A stretch of DNA of 64,000 nt, from positions 202,869 through 266,868 of the forward strand of contig WBMW01004158.1 in NCBI GenBank assembly GCA_013396635.1, written 5' to 3'. Positions 61,842 to 64,000 of this stretch are shown piece after piece (positions within the stretch are counted from its first letter, which is position 1; the number at the start of each line of letters is the position of its first letter). Below the pieces are notes generated by a model, which had not been told where the DNA came from, made no database searches, and saw only the letters and a list, made by a program, of their open reading frames with translations. The stretch is from Penelope pileata. Taxonomy: Eukaryota > Chordata > Aves > Galliformes > Cracidae. The translations under genes were made by a program, and so were the position numbers.

Positions 61842-64000
61842 GTAAGCATGAGACAGTTCTGCTTTAACAACATTTGTATTTTAGTAGCAGGTATATTTTA
61901 GTGTATAAATCTCTACCTTATGTAGTTGTAATGTCTCCCTTTACTGAAGAGAGTTGTACTAGAACAGGATGGCACTGATGCATGAGCAAAGGAACAAAGA
62001 GCAAGATAGGGAGGTGAGGAGTGGGAGGTGTAGTCATGTGATGCTGTTCTGAAATAATAAAAAAAAATGAGTTCCTAACAATTTACTGTTTTGACTCTGC
62101 AATATGTCATGTGTAATGAGCTGTATTCTCACATCATACTCAGCGCTGTAAATCCCAAATAACTGCATTTTGCTTGTAAAATACTCAATTTGCGCATTTC
62201 CCTGTGTATTAGATCTTGTTTTAGGAACATTAATATTTCATATCTACTGATGCTATGAAGAAAATAGTATTACATTCACAAATTTTATGGGCATGGACCT
62301 TAATATATATGTAGTATTCCGAACCACTTTCTTATTTGGTCAACTACAGTTTCTTATATTCAGCACAGGTAAGTGTGGTGCTAAGACAGAGCCTGCAATA
62401 ATGCCATGTTCTTTGGTGGCTGTCCTGAGTTGAAAGTTGTGAAATTAATTATAAAATCAGCTAAAAATACATGCAATTTATTTCTACAATTATTATGCTG
62501 CTTAATGATTAAAATTAAGTGAGTTAACACATGAAGGAAAACCACAAACACATCAAGAGCAATAACAACAACAGAGCATGCTCGATTTCAGGACTCACAT
62601 TCAGTAGGACACATCAGCATATGTTATTGATAGGCAAAAATCAAAAAAATGAAACAAAACAGAAAACCAAAATCCACAAGCTTGAAGAATGTATTGCAAG
62701 TATTAATACCTTCTAGCTTTCTAGTAAAGAAGGGGTCTCCTCGTCTGCATAGTTACATAGGTATAATCACTGACCTTTAACTTCTCCCATCAAACAAAAG
62801 AGTTTATTTCCAGCTTTTCTCACTGAGTGTTGGCAAATAATGATTTGTTGTGGCCTTTGCCTATCCATTTGCATTGTGTTTGAAGAACAGTCTCAATACA
62901 GAAGCGTGGCCATGTTATACCTTGAGGATAGAAAAAGAATTACCTGGAAATAAAGAAAGAAAACAGGTAGAGGGAATATGCGATGTAAATCTTCATGCAT
63001 GGAAGATTGTTGTCTTTATGAAGGATCATCTTTCACTGTAGATGTGAGTCTATAACATTAGAAAAGGCATCAGAGATGGTGTTGCCTGTTTTATTGTTCT
63101 CCTTTCCCTTTCTTCACATCCCAGTCTTGGAAACATATTTAAGAGTTACTGATAACTAGCCATTTATGTGTGGGATTTACTAGGTGTGTGCAGAAGGTGT
63201 TAATAGCTAGAGAAAAGCAATGGGCAAGATTTTAATTAAAATTTTCTAACTTGTATGAAGGCTTTCATGGCAGAAGTAGATTATAGATCAAAATGGTTAC
63301 TAGCTGCTTACTTAACTTGTGGAGAAACAAGAAAGAACATTGGGAACCTCATATTTTATTCAAATGTTTCATTGTTATTTCTCCCTAGAATGTTTGTGTT
63401 TCCTTATGTAATGTATTCCTCAAGCCTTCACCCTTAGCTTTCAGGTGATGATATTCTGAAGGTAGAGAACATGCTGAAGTGGCAATAGAATATGATAGAT
63501 GACTGATCAAGGTCCGCATACAGTAGAAACTGTCATGGTAGGAATGCAGTGTATAATAAAAGTTTATACTTCTGTTTTACAGTGTTTTTTGCAATTTAAA
63601 ACAATGAGAATAACATTCATCTCATCTGAAAGTCATTGTGTGTGCAGTGACTGTAATCGAACATGATGGATGAAAGTAATGGTAAATTTGAGGCTGTAGT
63701 TGTGTATTTTGATTTTTTTGTCGACAGAACTGTTTGTGGTTGATACCACATTCAGTTCAACATTGCAGAAGCATATGTTGCTTTTAAATAATTTTGCTCG
63801 GACAAATACTCAGCATTTATGAAATGTATTTAAGAATGGCCCTTGGTGTGGTACATACATCCAGATTTTCTTTCATGCTGATCACACTCGGTTGTAGACT
63901 TGAAGTTATGCTTTCACTGTACAATAGTAGATATGCATTCCAATAAAGACCTCTAAGATTTCAATTCTTAAAGTGGGCTTGGAGGAAAGATGGTGGAAGA
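61842..64000 (+). other. SEMA5A: Start of the next SEMA5A intron
   Basis: The intron begins at a consensus GTAAGC donor. The next expected exon, which should continue with the EECQNY region, is not in the remaining 2.1 kb, so it lies beyond the window. The sequence is AT-rich with short chance frames. I see no repeat element or other gene. Confidence 0.85.

Noticed and set aside
1..64000. CRISPR arrays, operons, tRNA or rRNA genes
   Set aside because: I saw no regularly spaced repeats, no tRNA arm patterns and no rRNA-like blocks. The window is vertebrate intron sequence.
61842..64000. Search for the next SEMA5A exon
   Set aside because: No acceptor followed by the expected EECQNY-type codons was found before the window ends.

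Overview
The window is nuclear DNA from a bird. It has AT-rich introns with consensus splice sites, CR1 LINE copies ending in the ATTCTATGAT-type tail, and short Galluhop-like mariner elements. The mariner family suggests a galliform (chicken, turkey or a relative), but the sequence alone does not fix the species. There is no prokaryotic, plasmid or phage content, and most short open frames are chance frames in non-coding DNA.

The only gene I can identify is part of SEMA5A (semaphorin-5A), on the + strand. Three consecutive internal coding exons are present: 6325-6424 (100 bp), 19487-19532 (46 bp) and 61779-61841 (63 bp). They join in frame into the N-terminal part of the sema domain. The two introns between them are 13,062 bp and 42,246 bp. 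The signal-peptide exon lies upstream of the window, and the rest of the sema domain, thrombospondin repeats, membrane segment and tail lie downstream.

Nearly everything else is intron. From 1 to 6324 there is an old LINE scrap (about 3840-4010), a well-preserved 5'-truncated CR1 (4243-5194) and an assembly gap. The 13-kb intron holds a poly-T tract, an AT-rich homeodomain-motif segment that may be a conserved enhancer (11850-12330), two unrecognised coding-like stretches and a strong palindrome (15021-15057). The 42-kb intron holds three internally deleted mariner copies, one of them split by a 785-bp solo retroviral LTR with a 4-bp target duplication. It also holds a degraded, perhaps near full-length, ancient LINE with another CR1 segment inside it (43800-46640), a 343-bp hAT element with a perfect 8-bp target duplication (52266-52608), two more CR1 scraps, several A/T homopolymers and a second gap.

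The transposons show an orientation pattern. All recognised LINE pieces are antisense to SEMA5A, whereas the mariner copies and the solo LTR read in the sense direction. I found no convincing new biological system. The best candidates for follow-up are the nested mariner/LTR, the mariner deletion derivative, the possible orphan exon at 8033-8228 and the candidate enhancer near 12 kb.
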